Shown piece by piece: positions 26,574-35,213 of a stretch of DNA of 64,000 nucleotides. This stretch comes from Devosia nitrariae (GTDB taxonomy: Bacteria > Pseudomonadota > Alphaproteobacteria > Rhizobiales > Devosiaceae): assembly GCF_030160115.1 (NCBI RefSeq), contig NZ_BSNS01000012.1:162576-226575 (forward strand). The letters are read 5' to 3'. A model generated the notes under the pieces. The model was not told the DNA's origin and did not search any database. It saw only the letters and a list, made by a program, of their open reading frames with translations. Positions within the stretch are counted from its first letter, which is position 1, and each line of letters starts with the position of its first letter. Made by a program: the position numbers and the translations under genes.

Positions 26574-27438
26574 CGGCAGATGGCTCCTCTCCCGGCACCG
26601 CTACCCCACGTTCGGCGCAAAGACCTATGAAATCCTCGAAGCGCTGCCGCTCTCGAACAAGCAGGGGCCCCGAATAATTGAACTCCTGCAAGTGCACGAC
26701 AACAGAATTGGGTGTCACTACTGCGACACCATAATGCGGTTCGGCATGCAGCCGGGCGGCCTTGGACAGCTTGAGATCGGTATAGGCCTGGTCGGACATC
26801 GAACGCAGACCGGTGAAGGAGACGCCTTCCACATTGCCCTGCAACAGGATGTGGCAATGGCCGTGGAAAATATGACGGATCTTGCCGCGATGCCGCGCGA
26901 GCACGGTGTGGAACTCGGACCAATTGGTCAGTCCTTTGGCATCGAGCGCCGGAGCATGCAGTTCGACGGGATGATGATGCATGAACAGCAGCACCTCGCT
27001 CCCGGAGCTGGAAAGGGTCTCGTCGAGCCAGGCCAGTCGCTCGGGGCTCAGCCGCCCGGCATGCGACCCCACGCCTTGGGTATCGAGGAAGACAAGCTCG
27101 TACCCCGCCACCGCCTGCCGGTACTGCGCATAAGGGAAAGCGAACGGGTGGCGCCGACCGAAGACCGAGAAGAAATTGTCGCGGTTGTCGTGATTGCCGA
27201 TCATCAGGAAGACGGGCACAGGGACCAACTCTAGCCGCCGCTCCAGCCGACGGTAGGCCTCATACTCTCCCCAGTTCGCAATATCGCCGGTGATGACAAC
27301 GAATGCAGCATCCGGAAACAGGTCCAGCGCATGGCTCAGGGCACGATCGGTATTTGCATAAGTATCATATCCAGCGGCACGCTCACCATTGGCCGTGAGA
27401 TGGAGGTCGGTGAGGTGGATAAACTTCAACATATTCAA
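26560..27438 (-). CDS. Class III metallophosphoesterase (GpdQ/CpdA-like phosphodiesterase)
   Basis: A 292-residue calcineurin-fold phosphoesterase with the full dinuclear metal set: H-L-T-D-L-H-L near 8-14, G-D-I-A-N-W near 50-55, G-N-H-D near 81-84, M-H-H-H-P near 153-157 and G-H-C-H near 193-196. This arrangement fits the GpdQ/CpdA group, which hydrolyses glycerophosphodiesters, cyclic nucleotides or phosphonate monoesters. It opens the transporter-ATPase operon on the minus strand and is divergent from the LysR gene at 27541. The neighbourhood of two other phosphodiesterase families suggests phosphodiester salvage. Confidence 0.88.
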   Translation of the reverse strand: MNMLKFIHLTDLHLTANGERAAGYDTYANTDRALSHALDLFPDAAFVVITGDIANWGEYEAYRRLERRLELVPVPVFLMIGNHDNRDNFFSVFGRRHPFAFPYAQYRQAVAGYELVFLDTQGVGSHAGRLSPERLAWLDETLSSSGSEVLLFMHHHPVELHAPALDAKGLTNWSEFHTVLARHRGKIRHIFHGHCHILLQGNVEGVSFTGLRSMSDQAYTDLKLSKAARLHAEPHYGVAVVTPNSVVVHLQEFNYSGPLLVRERQRFEDFIGLCAERGVAVPGEEPSADAGT

Positions 27439-27540
27439 GGGTCAGCATCCTATGCTATCGATCTGAAGCTAGCGCCGACATGTAGTCGTAATGTTAAGTA
27501 ATATTAGAAAACGTAATGCAACCATCACCATGGCAGGCCT

Positions 27541-28401
27541 ATGAAGATCAATCTGCATCAGATCGTTGCCTTCAACGCCGCAGCCAAGCATCGCAGCTTT
27601 TCCAAGGCGGCGGAGGCGCTCGGCGTAACCCAGTCGAGCGTCACCCAGAACATTGCTAAGTTCGAGGCGATCGTCGGTGCCTACCTGCTGGAACGTCGGA
27701 GAGCGGGTCTGGTGCTCACGCCCGCCGGCCGGCGCATCCATCGCGTTACAGAAGAAATGGGTCTGCTGCAGGTGCAACTCGAAGAACGCATCAACGAGTT
27801 CACCCGGCTCGAACACGGCTTGCTGCGCGTGGTGGGGACCGCCAGCAATCCCGCCCTCATCTACATGCGGCGGTTCCGTGAGCGGTATCCGGGCATCGAT
27901 CTCACATTCGAGAGCGCGAACTGGCGCAAATGCGAGGAAATCATCCGGGAGCGCGAGGCCGACGTCGTGATCATGCCTGAGCCCGAGAACACGGAGAACC
28001 TCTATCTCTGGCCGATCGAGCGGCGACAGCACGTGGCGCTGGTGCCGGACGGTCATCCACTGGCCGACCGCAAGTCCATCTCCATCAAAGAGCTGGCCAA
28101 CCATCACATCGTGCTGCCCAGCACGCGCTCCTTTGCGCGATGGCGGCTGGAATCGAACGCGGCAAGCCTCGGGATCAGCTTCAACGATGTGATGGTGGTG
28201 AGTTCGACCGCAATGGCAGTTGAAGCAGTATACCACGGGCTGGGAGTGACCTTCACGTCGCAGGATACCACGACACTGGCGCGAAGCTTGCGGAGCATCG
28301 AAGTCGACGAACTTGCCGAACCCTATCTGGTGGTCGCGGCGTGCAATGCCGATACGCGCAACACCGGCATCGTCAAGGGCTTCTTCGAATGCATGGATTA
28401 G
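27541..28401 (+). CDS. LysR-family regulator inserted in the ABC transporter locus
   Basis: A 286-residue LysR protein: helix-turn-helix N-L-H-Q-I-V-A-F-N-A-A-A-K-H-R-S-F-S-K-A-A then V-T-Q-S-S-V-T-Q-N-I-A-K-F-E (4-44), and an effector domain (about 90-285). It is encoded opposite to its neighbours and separates ATPase genes from permease genes of the same transporter. The 102-base gap to the metallophosphoesterase holds an AT-rich run with TAATGTTAAGTAATATTA, a likely binding region. It probably regulates both flanking parts of the transport locus. Confidence 0.88.
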   Translation: MKINLHQIVAFNAAAKHRSFSKAAEALGVTQSSVTQNIAKFEAIVGAYLLERRRAGLVLTPAGRRIHRVTEEMGLLQVQLEERINEFTRLEHGLLRVVGTASNPALIYMRRFRERYPGIDLTFESANWRKCEEIIREREADVVIMPEPENTENLYLWPIERRQHVALVPDGHPLADRKSISIKELANHHIVLPSTRSFARWRLESNAASLGISFNDVMVVSSTAMAVEAVYHGLGVTFTSQDTTTLARSLRSIEVDELAEPYLVVAACNADTRNTGIVKGFFECMD

Positions 28402-28452
28402 CGGGCTGCCTGTCTGAGATAGACGCTGTGGTGGGCAGCCGTCCAACAATGG

Positions 28453-29280
28453 CTAGCGCGCCTGGGACAGCGGATCGAGGCGATCACGCAGCCAGTCCCC
28501 GAGCACGCTCATCGAGAGCGTGGTAACAAAGATGGTCATGCCGGGGATCACCGACAGCCACCAGGCTTGCAGCAGATAGTTGCGGCCCTCGCCCAGCATA
28601 AGGCCAAGACTGGTATTGGGGGGCTGCACGCCGAGACCGAGAAAGCTCAGACCGGTCTCCAGCAGAATGGTGGCCGGAAAGTTGAGCGTCAGCTGCACGA
28701 TGATGGCGCTCGCGATATTGGGCAGCACATGCTTGGCGTAGATGCGCGGCCAGCTCATCTCGAGCCCTTCGAGCGCCATGACATAGTTCCGCTGCCGCGC
28801 CGACAGCACGAGGCCGCGGGCGAGGCGCGTATAAACCTCCCAACCGGCAAAGCCGATCAGCACCAGGAACACCACCATGCTGTTGCCGAGTACAGCCAGC
28901 ACGAACATCACCAGGATGATGAACGGCACCGCAGCCTGGAAATCGACGGCGGCCATGATCACGTGTTCGGTCAAGCCACGGTAGTGTGCGGCCACGAACC
29001 CGAGGGTCGTGCCGATGATGGCGCCGATCAGGGTGCCGATCGCGGCGATCAGCAGACTGGTGCGCAAGGCGTGCAGCAGTCGCGAGAAGGTGTCGCGGCC
29101 CAGTTCGTCCGTGCCGAGCCAGTTGACCCAGGAGCCACCGGCAAAAACGGGCGGCTGCAGTCGTGCGAGCAGGTTTGTGCGCAGCGGATCGAAAGGGGCC
29201 AGGAGGTCGGCTCCGACAGCGAGCACGGCCATCAGGATCAGGAAACCTGCGGCGACACGGATGAAGGGGGCCATCTTCAC
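28453..29280 (-). CDS. ABC transporter permease (DppC/OppC type)
   Basis: A 275-residue inner-membrane protein with about six helices. Features of the DppC group: L-G-T-D-E-L-G-R-D-T-F-S-R-L near 56-69, and the EAA-loop segment A-L-E-G-L-E-M-S-W-P-R-I-Y-A-K-H-V-L-P-N near 169-188 that contacts the ATPase. Its start overlaps the DppB-like stop by four bases. Downstream lies the convergent LysR gene. Confidence 0.93.
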   Translation of the reverse strand: MKMAPFIRVAAGFLILMAVLAVGADLLAPFDPLRTNLLARLQPPVFAGGSWVNWLGTDELGRDTFSRLLHALRTSLLIAAIGTLIGAIIGTTLGFVAAHYRGLTEHVIMAAVDFQAAVPFIILVMFVLAVLGNSMVVFLVLIGFAGWEVYTRLARGLVLSARQRNYVMALEGLEMSWPRIYAKHVLPNIASAIIVQLTLNFPATILLETGLSFLGLGVQPPNTSLGLMLGEGRNYLLQAWWLSVIPGMTIFVTTLSMSVLGDWLRDRLDPLSQAR

Positions 29281-30200
29281 TGCGCGCTCCTGCGCACGCG
29301 CGGGTCGAGCACGCCGTAGAGCAGGTCGACCGCGAGATTGGCAATGATCATGGTAAGGGCCGTCGACAACACGATCACCTGAACGACGGCAAGATCGCGC
29401 GAAGCGACGGAGGCAGCGAGGAGCCGGCCGACCCCGGGCCAGGCGAAAACCGTCTCGACGATGATCGCGCCGGCGATGAGGTCACCGAAGCGCAGGCCGA
29501 GAATGGTGACGATCGGGATCGACGCGTTGGGCAGCGCATGGATGACCGTGCGCCTCAACCCTTTGATTCCCCTTGCCCGAGCCGAAGCGATGTAGGGCTG
29601 GTTGAGCACGTCGAGCATGCACGAGCGCGCGAAGCGTGCAATCGCGCCGGCGCTTGAAAGCGCCAGGGTCGCCGTCGGCATGACTAGATGCTGCCAGGAT
29701 CCCGATCCGAAGCTGGGCAGCAGATGCAGATGAAGCGAGAACAACAGAATGAGCAGGATACCCAGAAAGAAATTGGGCATGGCGAAACCGAGCACGGAAA
29801 GCCCCATAACGAAGCGGTCATAGGCGCTGTGCTGGTTGACCGCAGCCACGATTCCGAGCGGCATGCCGATGAGAACGGCGCAGGCGAGGCTTGTCAGTCC
29901 TAGCAGAAGCGTTGCCGGCACGCGCTCCAGGAAAACTTCGGCGGCCGGCGTGTAGCTGCGAACGGAAAGGCCGAAATCTCCGCTCATGATCCCGGTCATG
30001 TAGGTGATGAACTGCTCCGGGATCGGACGGTCATACCCCCAGCGCGCGCTCAGTTCAGCGATCTGCTCGGGCGTCGCATCGGGGCCCGCGAGGACAGAGA
30101 CCGGATCGCCCGAAAAGCGCATCATGATGAATACCGCAACCGCTACGACAAAGAGCGTTGCAAGCATGCGGGCGGCGCGCAGGAAAAAGGAACCGAACAC
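29277..30200 (-). CDS. ABC transporter permease (DppB/OppB type)
   Basis: A 307-residue permease. The DppB N-terminus, with a first helix and the conserved R-F-S-G-D-P-V-S-V-L near 28-37, precedes five further helices. The coupling helix region is A-R-A-R-G-I-K-G-L-R-R-T-V-I-H-A-L-P-N-A near 203-222. It follows the binding protein gene after a 60-base gap containing a strong hairpin, and overlaps the DppC-like gene. Confidence 0.93.
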   Translation of the reverse strand: MFGSFFLRAARMLATLFVVAVAVFIMMRFSGDPVSVLAGPDATPEQIAELSARWGYDRPIPEQFITYMTGIMSGDFGLSVRSYTPAAEVFLERVPATLLLGLTSLACAVLIGMPLGIVAAVNQHSAYDRFVMGLSVLGFAMPNFFLGILLILLFSLHLHLLPSFGSGSWQHLVMPTATLALSSAGAIARFARSCMLDVLNQPYIASARARGIKGLRRTVIHALPNASIPIVTILGLRFGDLIAGAIIVETVFAWPGVGRLLAASVASRDLAVVQVIVLSTALTMIIANLAVDLLYGVLDPRVRRSAQ

Positions 30201-30218
30201 GGCAGGTCTTTCAAATCC

Positions 30219-30254
30219 CGGGCGCCGGGCCGGCTGCGGCCGGCCCGGCGCCCG
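30219..30254. terminator. Strong hairpin between binding protein and permease genes
   Basis: A perfect 16-bp stem, CGGGCGCCGGGCCGGC (30219-30234) with its complement at 30239-30254, around a TGCG loop, just after the binding-protein stop. Such hairpins usually protect or limit the upstream mRNA so that binding protein exceeds permease. No T-run was seen. Confidence 0.6.
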
Positions 30255-30260
30255 TACTAC

Positions 30261-31820
30261 TCAATCAATGCTCAGATTGTAGGAGCGGAAATCCATCGGC
30301 CAGAACGAATAGGGCTTCCAGTCGATGCCGTTCCGGATTCCGTAATACTCCATGGCCTGGAACAACTCGATCTGTGGCCGCTCTTCGTCCAGGATGTCGA
30401 GGACCTGCTCGAAGACCGCGATGCGTTCGGCATGATCGACAGTGGTTTCCAGCTGGACGATCAGATCGAGGAACTCGGGCGTCGGATCCCAACTGTAGCC
30501 AGCGGCATCGGGCCGGGTACGGATACCTTCTGGACCGTAGATGTTGACGATCGGATGCGTGATATCGGGAATCTGAACCCCGTTGGAATGCGCGAACATA
30601 TGTTTGCCGGGTGCTGTGACCTCGGCGAAGTTGTCGCGGATTTCGAGTGTCACGTTGATTCCGACGTCCCGCCACTGCTGCTGGAGGACCTGGGCGACCT
30701 GCTCATAATTGGCATAGTAGCCGGCCTGGATGCGGAAAATCAGGTCTTCGCCATTGTAGTCGGATTGGGCGAGCAGTTCCCTGGCCCTTTCGGGATCGTA
30801 GTGCTCGTTGGGACGATCCGCGAGAAAGTCCTGGCCATGGCTGACGAAGTTGAAATCGTGCGGAATACGGTTCTGCCCGCCCCACAGGGCCTCGACGATG
30901 GCCTCGCGATCGATGGCCCAGACAAGCGCCTGGCGCAGATACCGATCATCCATCGGCGGCTCGAAGGTATTGAGTGCGACGACACGTGAATTGTCGATCA
31001 CCGCGGCCTTCACTGTTGCCACACCCGAATTGTCGATGACGGCCTGCTGGTCCGGCGTGATCGAAACGATCATATCGAGTTCGCCGTTCAGCAGCCCGGT
31101 GATGCGGCCGGCCTCTTCGGGAATCTCGCGGAAGATGATCTCCTGGGCAGGCGGCAGACCGCCCCAATATTCGTCATGGGAGACGAGGCGTATGATTTCA
31201 CCGGGCTTGTATTCCGCAAGCTTGTAGGGCCCCGTACCGACCGGCGCCAGGTTGAACGCTTCCATGCCGTTTTCGAGGAAGTAGGCCTTTGGCACCACCA
31301 TGCCCAGGGGCGATGTGAAGCGTGCCGGAAAGATGGGGTCGGGGGCTGTGGTGGTAAACTTGACCGTGTCGTCGTCGATGACGCTGACATCGGCAAAGGT
31401 GCCGTAGTAGGTGGTTCCCGCCTTGTAGATGCGTTCCGGTCCCCACATCAGGTCGCTGCCGAACGAGAAGGCGACGTCTTCGACCGTCATGGGCGTGCCG
31501 TCATGGAAGACCACGTCGGTGCGGATGTCGACTTCCCACTCGGTTTCCGAAACCTGACGCCACTCGGTGGCAATGGATGGTACGAGATTGGCACCATCGC
31601 CATTCTCGCCTTCCCAGTACGCGCGAGCGATCAGCTTGTCGTAAATGGATGCCGTAACGCGCTGGCCGGTGTTCGAGATATTCATCGACGGGTCGAAGCC
31701 CTGTGGCAGTGTTTGGACACCGATGGTCAGCACAGGCCTGTCGTCCTGGGCCTGTACGGGCATTGCAGTCATAAATGCAAACGCACCCAATGTCGCGGCA
31801 ATGGCCTTGGTCTTATTCAT
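30261..31820 (-). CDS. ABC transporter substrate-binding protein (family 5, DppA/OppA type)
   Basis: A 519-residue periplasmic protein. The signal peptide is about 1-24 (M-N-K-T-K then hydrophobic, ending V-Q-A-Q). Family 5 features are the domain near 60-230 with F-H-D-G-T-P-M-T-V-E-D-V-A-F-S near 105-119, G-T-G-P-Y-K-L-A-E-Y near 197-206, and R-Q-A-L-V-W-A-I-D-R near 300. There is no lipobox. The ATG at 31820 lies 91 bases from the upstream GDPD gene, with a palindrome between. Substrate is not deducible from sequence; the adjacent phosphodiesterases make an organophosphate ester plausible. Confidence 0.93.
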   Translation of the reverse strand: MNKTKAIAATLGAFAFMTAMPVQAQDDRPVLTIGVQTLPQGFDPSMNISNTGQRVTASIYDKLIARAYWEGENGDGANLVPSIATEWRQVSETEWEVDIRTDVVFHDGTPMTVEDVAFSFGSDLMWGPERIYKAGTTYYGTFADVSVIDDDTVKFTTTAPDPIFPARFTSPLGMVVPKAYFLENGMEAFNLAPVGTGPYKLAEYKPGEIIRLVSHDEYWGGLPPAQEIIFREIPEEAGRITGLLNGELDMIVSITPDQQAVIDNSGVATVKAAVIDNSRVVALNTFEPPMDDRYLRQALVWAIDREAIVEALWGGQNRIPHDFNFVSHGQDFLADRPNEHYDPERARELLAQSDYNGEDLIFRIQAGYYANYEQVAQVLQQQWRDVGINVTLEIRDNFAEVTAPGKHMFAHSNGVQIPDITHPIVNIYGPEGIRTRPDAAGYSWDPTPEFLDLIVQLETTVDHAERIAVFEQVLDILDEERPQIELFQAMEYYGIRNGIDWKPYSFWPMDFRSYNLSID

Positions 31821-31896
31821 GTTTCCTCCTTCCGGGCCCGTTCCCGACCGGCCCTTCTCCCGAAAGCTAGCCTGTCTCGGCCACCTTAACGTGACG

Positions 31897-31919
31897 GAGT
31901 ATTAGCAATGCTAATACTC
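31897..31919. promoter_or_regulatory. Perfect palindrome upstream of the binding-protein gene
   Basis: Arms GAGTATTAGC and GCTAATACTC surround AAT, overlapping the last codons of the GDPD gene and 77 bases before the binding-protein ATG. The symmetry fits an operator; a weak terminator for GDPD is the alternative. Confidence 0.45.
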
Positions 31920-32666
31920 GGATGCATCCCGACCCTCATCACGCATAGCCAGCGCAATGTCCGGCCGATCGGTCGATAAGTGACGGACCGGCCGGTTCAG
32001 CCAATACTGCAGGCGGGAAGGGACATTGTTGATGCCCACGGCAATGCGCTCCGCCGGCATACGGCTGAAGCAAAGCGTTTCGTTGAGTGTGAAGAGTTCT
32101 TCCTGCACCGCCGCGATGGCGCCTGGGATGCCGACAAGCCGATCGAGTGCCCGTGCCAGACCGCCCTGCTGATCGGCCTGTTGCCGCCAGAGGCACGCCT
32201 GCAGGCCGACATCTGCCGAAAGCGCCCGCACGCGCTCGAGGCAATCGGGCACAAAACTGAGGATCCATGTCCGATGCAGCAGACCACGGCGTTCCACCCC
32301 AGCAATGATCTGGGCTTCGAGGCCGTCATATGGTGCACAATCGATATTGGTCTTGATCTCGATGGCGAACTCCACCGAGGTGGGCGCAAGAAGGTCGAGC
32401 ACGTCATCGAGCGTGGGAACGGTCTCGTCGCTGTCGCGGAGCTTGATCCGACGCAACTGCTCGCCCGAGTGCCGGCTGATCGCACCGGTGCCGTGGCTTG
32501 TACGGTCGAGCAGCGCATCATGCATGACGAAAGGCACACCATCCGAACTCAGGTGGACGTCGAACTCCACCATATCGACGCCCAGATCCGCCGCATTGCG
32601 GAAACCTGCCAGCGTGTTCTCCGTCCACAGACCCCTGGCCCCGCGATGCCCCAATATCTTGACCAT
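31911..32666 (-). CDS. ugpQ: Glycerophosphodiester phosphodiesterase (GDPD family)
   Basis: A 251-residue GDPD of the UgpQ size class, lacking a signal peptide, so cytoplasmic. Catalytic residues: L-G-H-R-G-A near 5-10, W-T-E-N-T-L-A-G-F near 14-22, E-F-D-V-H-L near 34-39 and V-M-H-D-A near 47-51. It cleaves glycerophosphodiesters to glycerol-3-phosphate and an alcohol. It follows the aldehyde dehydrogenase by four bases, so the two are cotranscribed, and precedes the ABC binding protein on the same strand. Confidence 0.93.
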   Translation of the reverse strand: MVKILGHRGARGLWTENTLAGFRNAADLGVDMVEFDVHLSSDGVPFVMHDALLDRTSHGTGAISRHSGEQLRRIKLRDSDETVPTLDDVLDLLAPTSVEFAIEIKTNIDCAPYDGLEAQIIAGVERRGLLHRTWILSFVPDCLERVRALSADVGLQACLWRQQADQQGGLARALDRLVGIPGAIAAVQEELFTLNETLCFSRMPAERIAVGINNVPSRLQYWLNRPVRHLSTDRPDIALAMRDEGRDASEY

Positions 32667-32670
32667 TGTC

Positions 32671-34101
32671 CTAAGCCTTCACGTAGACCGAATGCTCGGT
32701 GGTGTAGAACGCGGCCGAAGACGGCCCTACCGAATATGCGCCGACGCCCGAGTCCTTGATGCCGCCGAAGGGCATGTGATTGTCGGGAATCGTACCGTGA
32801 TTGACATGCAGCATGCCCGTCTCGCATTGCGCGACGAACCGTTCGACCATGCCCAGCTGGTTCGAGAAGAGAGCCGCGGTGAGGCCATAACCGACTGAGT
32901 TGAGAATCTCGAAGGCTTGATCCTCGGTTTCGTAAGACAGGATGGAGATCACGGGCCCGAAGATCTCCTCGAGCGCCGCAGCACTGCCCGGCTGCACGTC
33001 TGCAAGGACGGTGGGGGCATAGAAATAGCCTTCGGGTGCCGAGGCCGGCCTGACCTTATCACCCCCCGTGACGATGCGCGCTCCGTCCGCCTTGCCCTGC
33101 GCCACCATGCTGGCAACCTTTTCCAGCTGGGCGGCATGGGAGAGCGGGCCCATGGTGACGCCCGCGGCAAAGCCATCGCCCAGGACCTGCCGCTCGGCAC
33201 GCTGCCTCACGGCCTCGGTGACGGCATCCCTCAAGCGAGTATGAACAAGAATCCGGCTGATGGCGGTGCAGCGTTGGCCGGCACACTGGAAAGCCGCGCC
33301 GGCGATCTGGTCGACGGCCGCATCCAGATCGGTCACGTCATTGATCACAGCAGCATTCTTGCCACCCAGTTCGAGAGAAAGTTCCACGAGATTTTCGGCG
33401 CCGGCGGCATAGATTTTCCTGCCGGTTGAGACCGAGCCGGTGAAGGTGATGCCACGTACGCGCCGGTCCCGGACCAGTTGATCGCCCACCGCACCACCGC
33501 CGAAAACGAGGCTCAGCAGGTTGGCAGGAAGACTCTCGCGGGCACATTCCTCGATGATCGCGGCGGTCGCCGGAGTATATTCCGATGGCTTGAGCACGAT
33601 GGCATTGCCGAAGGCCAGCGCCGGCGCAACCTTGCGCATCGGTGTCAGGATGGGGAAGTTCCATGGGGAAATGGCCGCGATGACCCCACGCGGACGACGG
33701 CTGACGATGTTGCGGAAGCCCGGACGCGCAGCGGCGGCTTGCGAACTGCCCACCGCAAGGGCGTGGCTCAGCATAGTTCGCGCTTCACCGATGGATTTGC
33801 CGGCCTCCGCCCGCGCTTCAGCCGTGGGCTTGCCCTGCTCGAGAGTGATGGCGGTAGCGATATCGTCGGTGCGGCGCTCGAGCGTGTCCAGGAAACCGGA
33901 GAGGATCGCGTTGCGCTCGGCCTGCGGCTTGGCGCGCCAGGATCGCTGCGCGATGGCAGCACCTTCGAGCGTCCGCTCGACGTCCTCGCGGGTCGAAGAT
34001 GCATAAATGCCCACGACCTGATCCGGATGGGCGGGATTGCGCGTCTCGAATGCCTCCCCTGCACCATTGCCGAACCGATAACTTGCAGCGGCCTTGGCCA
34101 T
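32671..34101 (-). CDS. NAD(P)-dependent aldehyde dehydrogenase
   Basis: A 476-residue ALDH. N-F-P (S-P-W-N-F-P-I near 144-150), F-T-G-S near 222-225, catalytic Glu in L-E-L-G-G-K near 246-251 and catalytic Cys in C-A-G-Q-R-C-T near 278-284 are all present. The pattern resembles alpha-ketoglutaric-semialdehyde and succinate-semialdehyde dehydrogenases. That would suit the end of a sugar-acid pathway fed by the nearby dehydratase. A role in oxidising an alcohol-derived aldehyde released by GDPD is the alternative. It is divergent from the LacI gene, with a LacI-type operator in the 68-base gap. Confidence 0.9.
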   Translation of the reverse strand: MAKAAASYRFGNGAGEAFETRNPAHPDQVVGIYASSTREDVERTLEGAAIAQRSWRAKPQAERNAILSGFLDTLERRTDDIATAITLEQGKPTAEARAEAGKSIGEARTMLSHALAVGSSQAAAARPGFRNIVSRRPRGVIAAISPWNFPILTPMRKVAPALAFGNAIVLKPSEYTPATAAIIEECARESLPANLLSLVFGGGAVGDQLVRDRRVRGITFTGSVSTGRKIYAAGAENLVELSLELGGKNAAVINDVTDLDAAVDQIAGAAFQCAGQRCTAISRILVHTRLRDAVTEAVRQRAERQVLGDGFAAGVTMGPLSHAAQLEKVASMVAQGKADGARIVTGGDKVRPASAPEGYFYAPTVLADVQPGSAAALEEIFGPVISILSYETEDQAFEILNSVGYGLTAALFSNQLGMVERFVAQCETGMLHVNHGTIPDNHMPFGGIKDSGVGAYSVGPSSAAFYTTEHSVYVKA

Positions 34102-34138
34102 TGCCTGTATTTCCCCTATGACCCACTTGGAATGGCGA

Positions 34139-34155
34139 ATGATAGCGCTAACATA
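34139..34155. promoter_or_regulatory. LacI-type operator, copy 1
   Basis: ATGATAGCGCTAACATA, with the symmetric core TAGCGCTA, lies between the divergent aldehyde dehydrogenase and lacI genes, 14 bases before the lacI ATG. The identical 17-mer recurs at 36134-36150. LacI-family operators typically have a central CG and about 14-18 bp of imperfect symmetry. Confidence 0.75.
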
Positions 34156-34169
34156 CTTGGGAGGTCAAT

Positions 34170-35210
34170 ATGGCCCCTCGCTCCAAGCGAGCGCCGCGAT
34201 CTGGTTCCAACAAGGTGCGCATAGAAGAGGTCGCGCGCCGCGCCGGCGTGTCGCCGATCACCGTGTCCAGAGCGCTCAACACGCCCGAGAAGGTCAACGA
34301 GACGACCCGCGTGGCGGTACTGAAGGCCGTGGAGGAGACCGGCTATATCCCCAACCGGCTGGCGGGGAGCCTGGCGTCCAACCGCAGCAAGACCGTGGGC
34401 GTGATCGTTCCGACGGTGACCAATTCCATTTTCGCCGACAAGATCCGTGGGCTCGGCGACGTGCTGTCAGGGGCCGGCTACCAGATCCTGCTCGGCCAGA
34501 GCGGCTATTCGCTCGATGCCGAGGCCGACCTGGTCGCCGCCTTGCTGGCGCAGAGCCCGAGTGGGTTGGTGTTGACCGGCAGCACTCACGCGCACCGCAC
34601 CCATGTCATGCTCGAGCGCAGTGGGGTGCCGGTGGTCGAAACCTGGACGAGCGCCGAGTTCCCCATCGACATGCAGGTTGGCTTCTCGAACGAAGCCGCG
34701 GCTTTTGCCGTGGTCGAGCATCTCGTGGCCGCCGGATACCGCGATCTCGCACTGGTAGTGGCGCCGGTTCAGGACAACGATCGGGCCCTCGGCCGATTGG
34801 AGGGATTCCGCAAGGCAATCGCTCATTTCGGCCTGCGCCAACCGGCACCGGAGCGCGAGGCAGCGTTCAGTCTTCGGAACGGCGCCGAGGCCTTGGTCAA
34901 TATTCTCGAGACCCATCCGGATACCGATGCGATCTTTTTCGCAAACGACATTCTCGCCGCAGGCGCCCTGCTGGAATGCCGTCGACGCAACATCGCGGTG
35001 CCGGGGCGGCTCGGTGTTGCCGGCTTCGATGATCTCGAGATCGCGGCCGAGATAGTGCCTAGCCTCACGACTGTCGCCGTACCGCGCTACGAAATCGGCT
35101 CTCGCGCCGCGCAGATGTTGCTCGCCCGGCTCGACAACGCGGAGACCGGGCGACGGGTGCAGCTCGATTTCACCATCATGGAGCGCGAGTCGACGCGCCG
35201 GGAACGCTGA
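34170..35210 (+). CDS. LacI-family transcriptional regulator
   Basis: A 346-residue LacI protein. The N-terminal helix-turn-helix is at about 16-62: I-E-E-V-A-R-R-A-G-V-S-P-I-T-V-S-R-A-L-N, then R-L-A-G-S-L-A-S as hinge helix. The periplasmic-binding-like effector domain covers about 75-345. It resembles the GntR/IdnR-type gluconate repressors. ATG at 34170 has GGGAGG 5 bases upstream. It probably controls itself, the divergent ALDH-GDPD pair and the divergent pair at 35214/36172, since both intergenic regions carry the same operator. Confidence 0.93.
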   Translation: MAPRSKRAPRSGSNKVRIEEVARRAGVSPITVSRALNTPEKVNETTRVAVLKAVEETGYIPNRLAGSLASNRSKTVGVIVPTVTNSIFADKIRGLGDVLSGAGYQILLGQSGYSLDAEADLVAALLAQSPSGLVLTGSTHAHRTHVMLERSGVPVVETWTSAEFPIDMQVGFSNEAAAFAVVEHLVAAGYRDLALVVAPVQDNDRALGRLEGFRKAIAHFGLRQPAPEREAAFSLRNGAEALVNILETHPDTDAIFFANDILAAGALLECRRRNIAVPGRLGVAGFDDLEIAAEIVPSLTTVAVPRYEIGSRAAQMLLARLDNAETGRRVQLDFTIMERESTRRER

Positions 35211-35213
35211 ACG

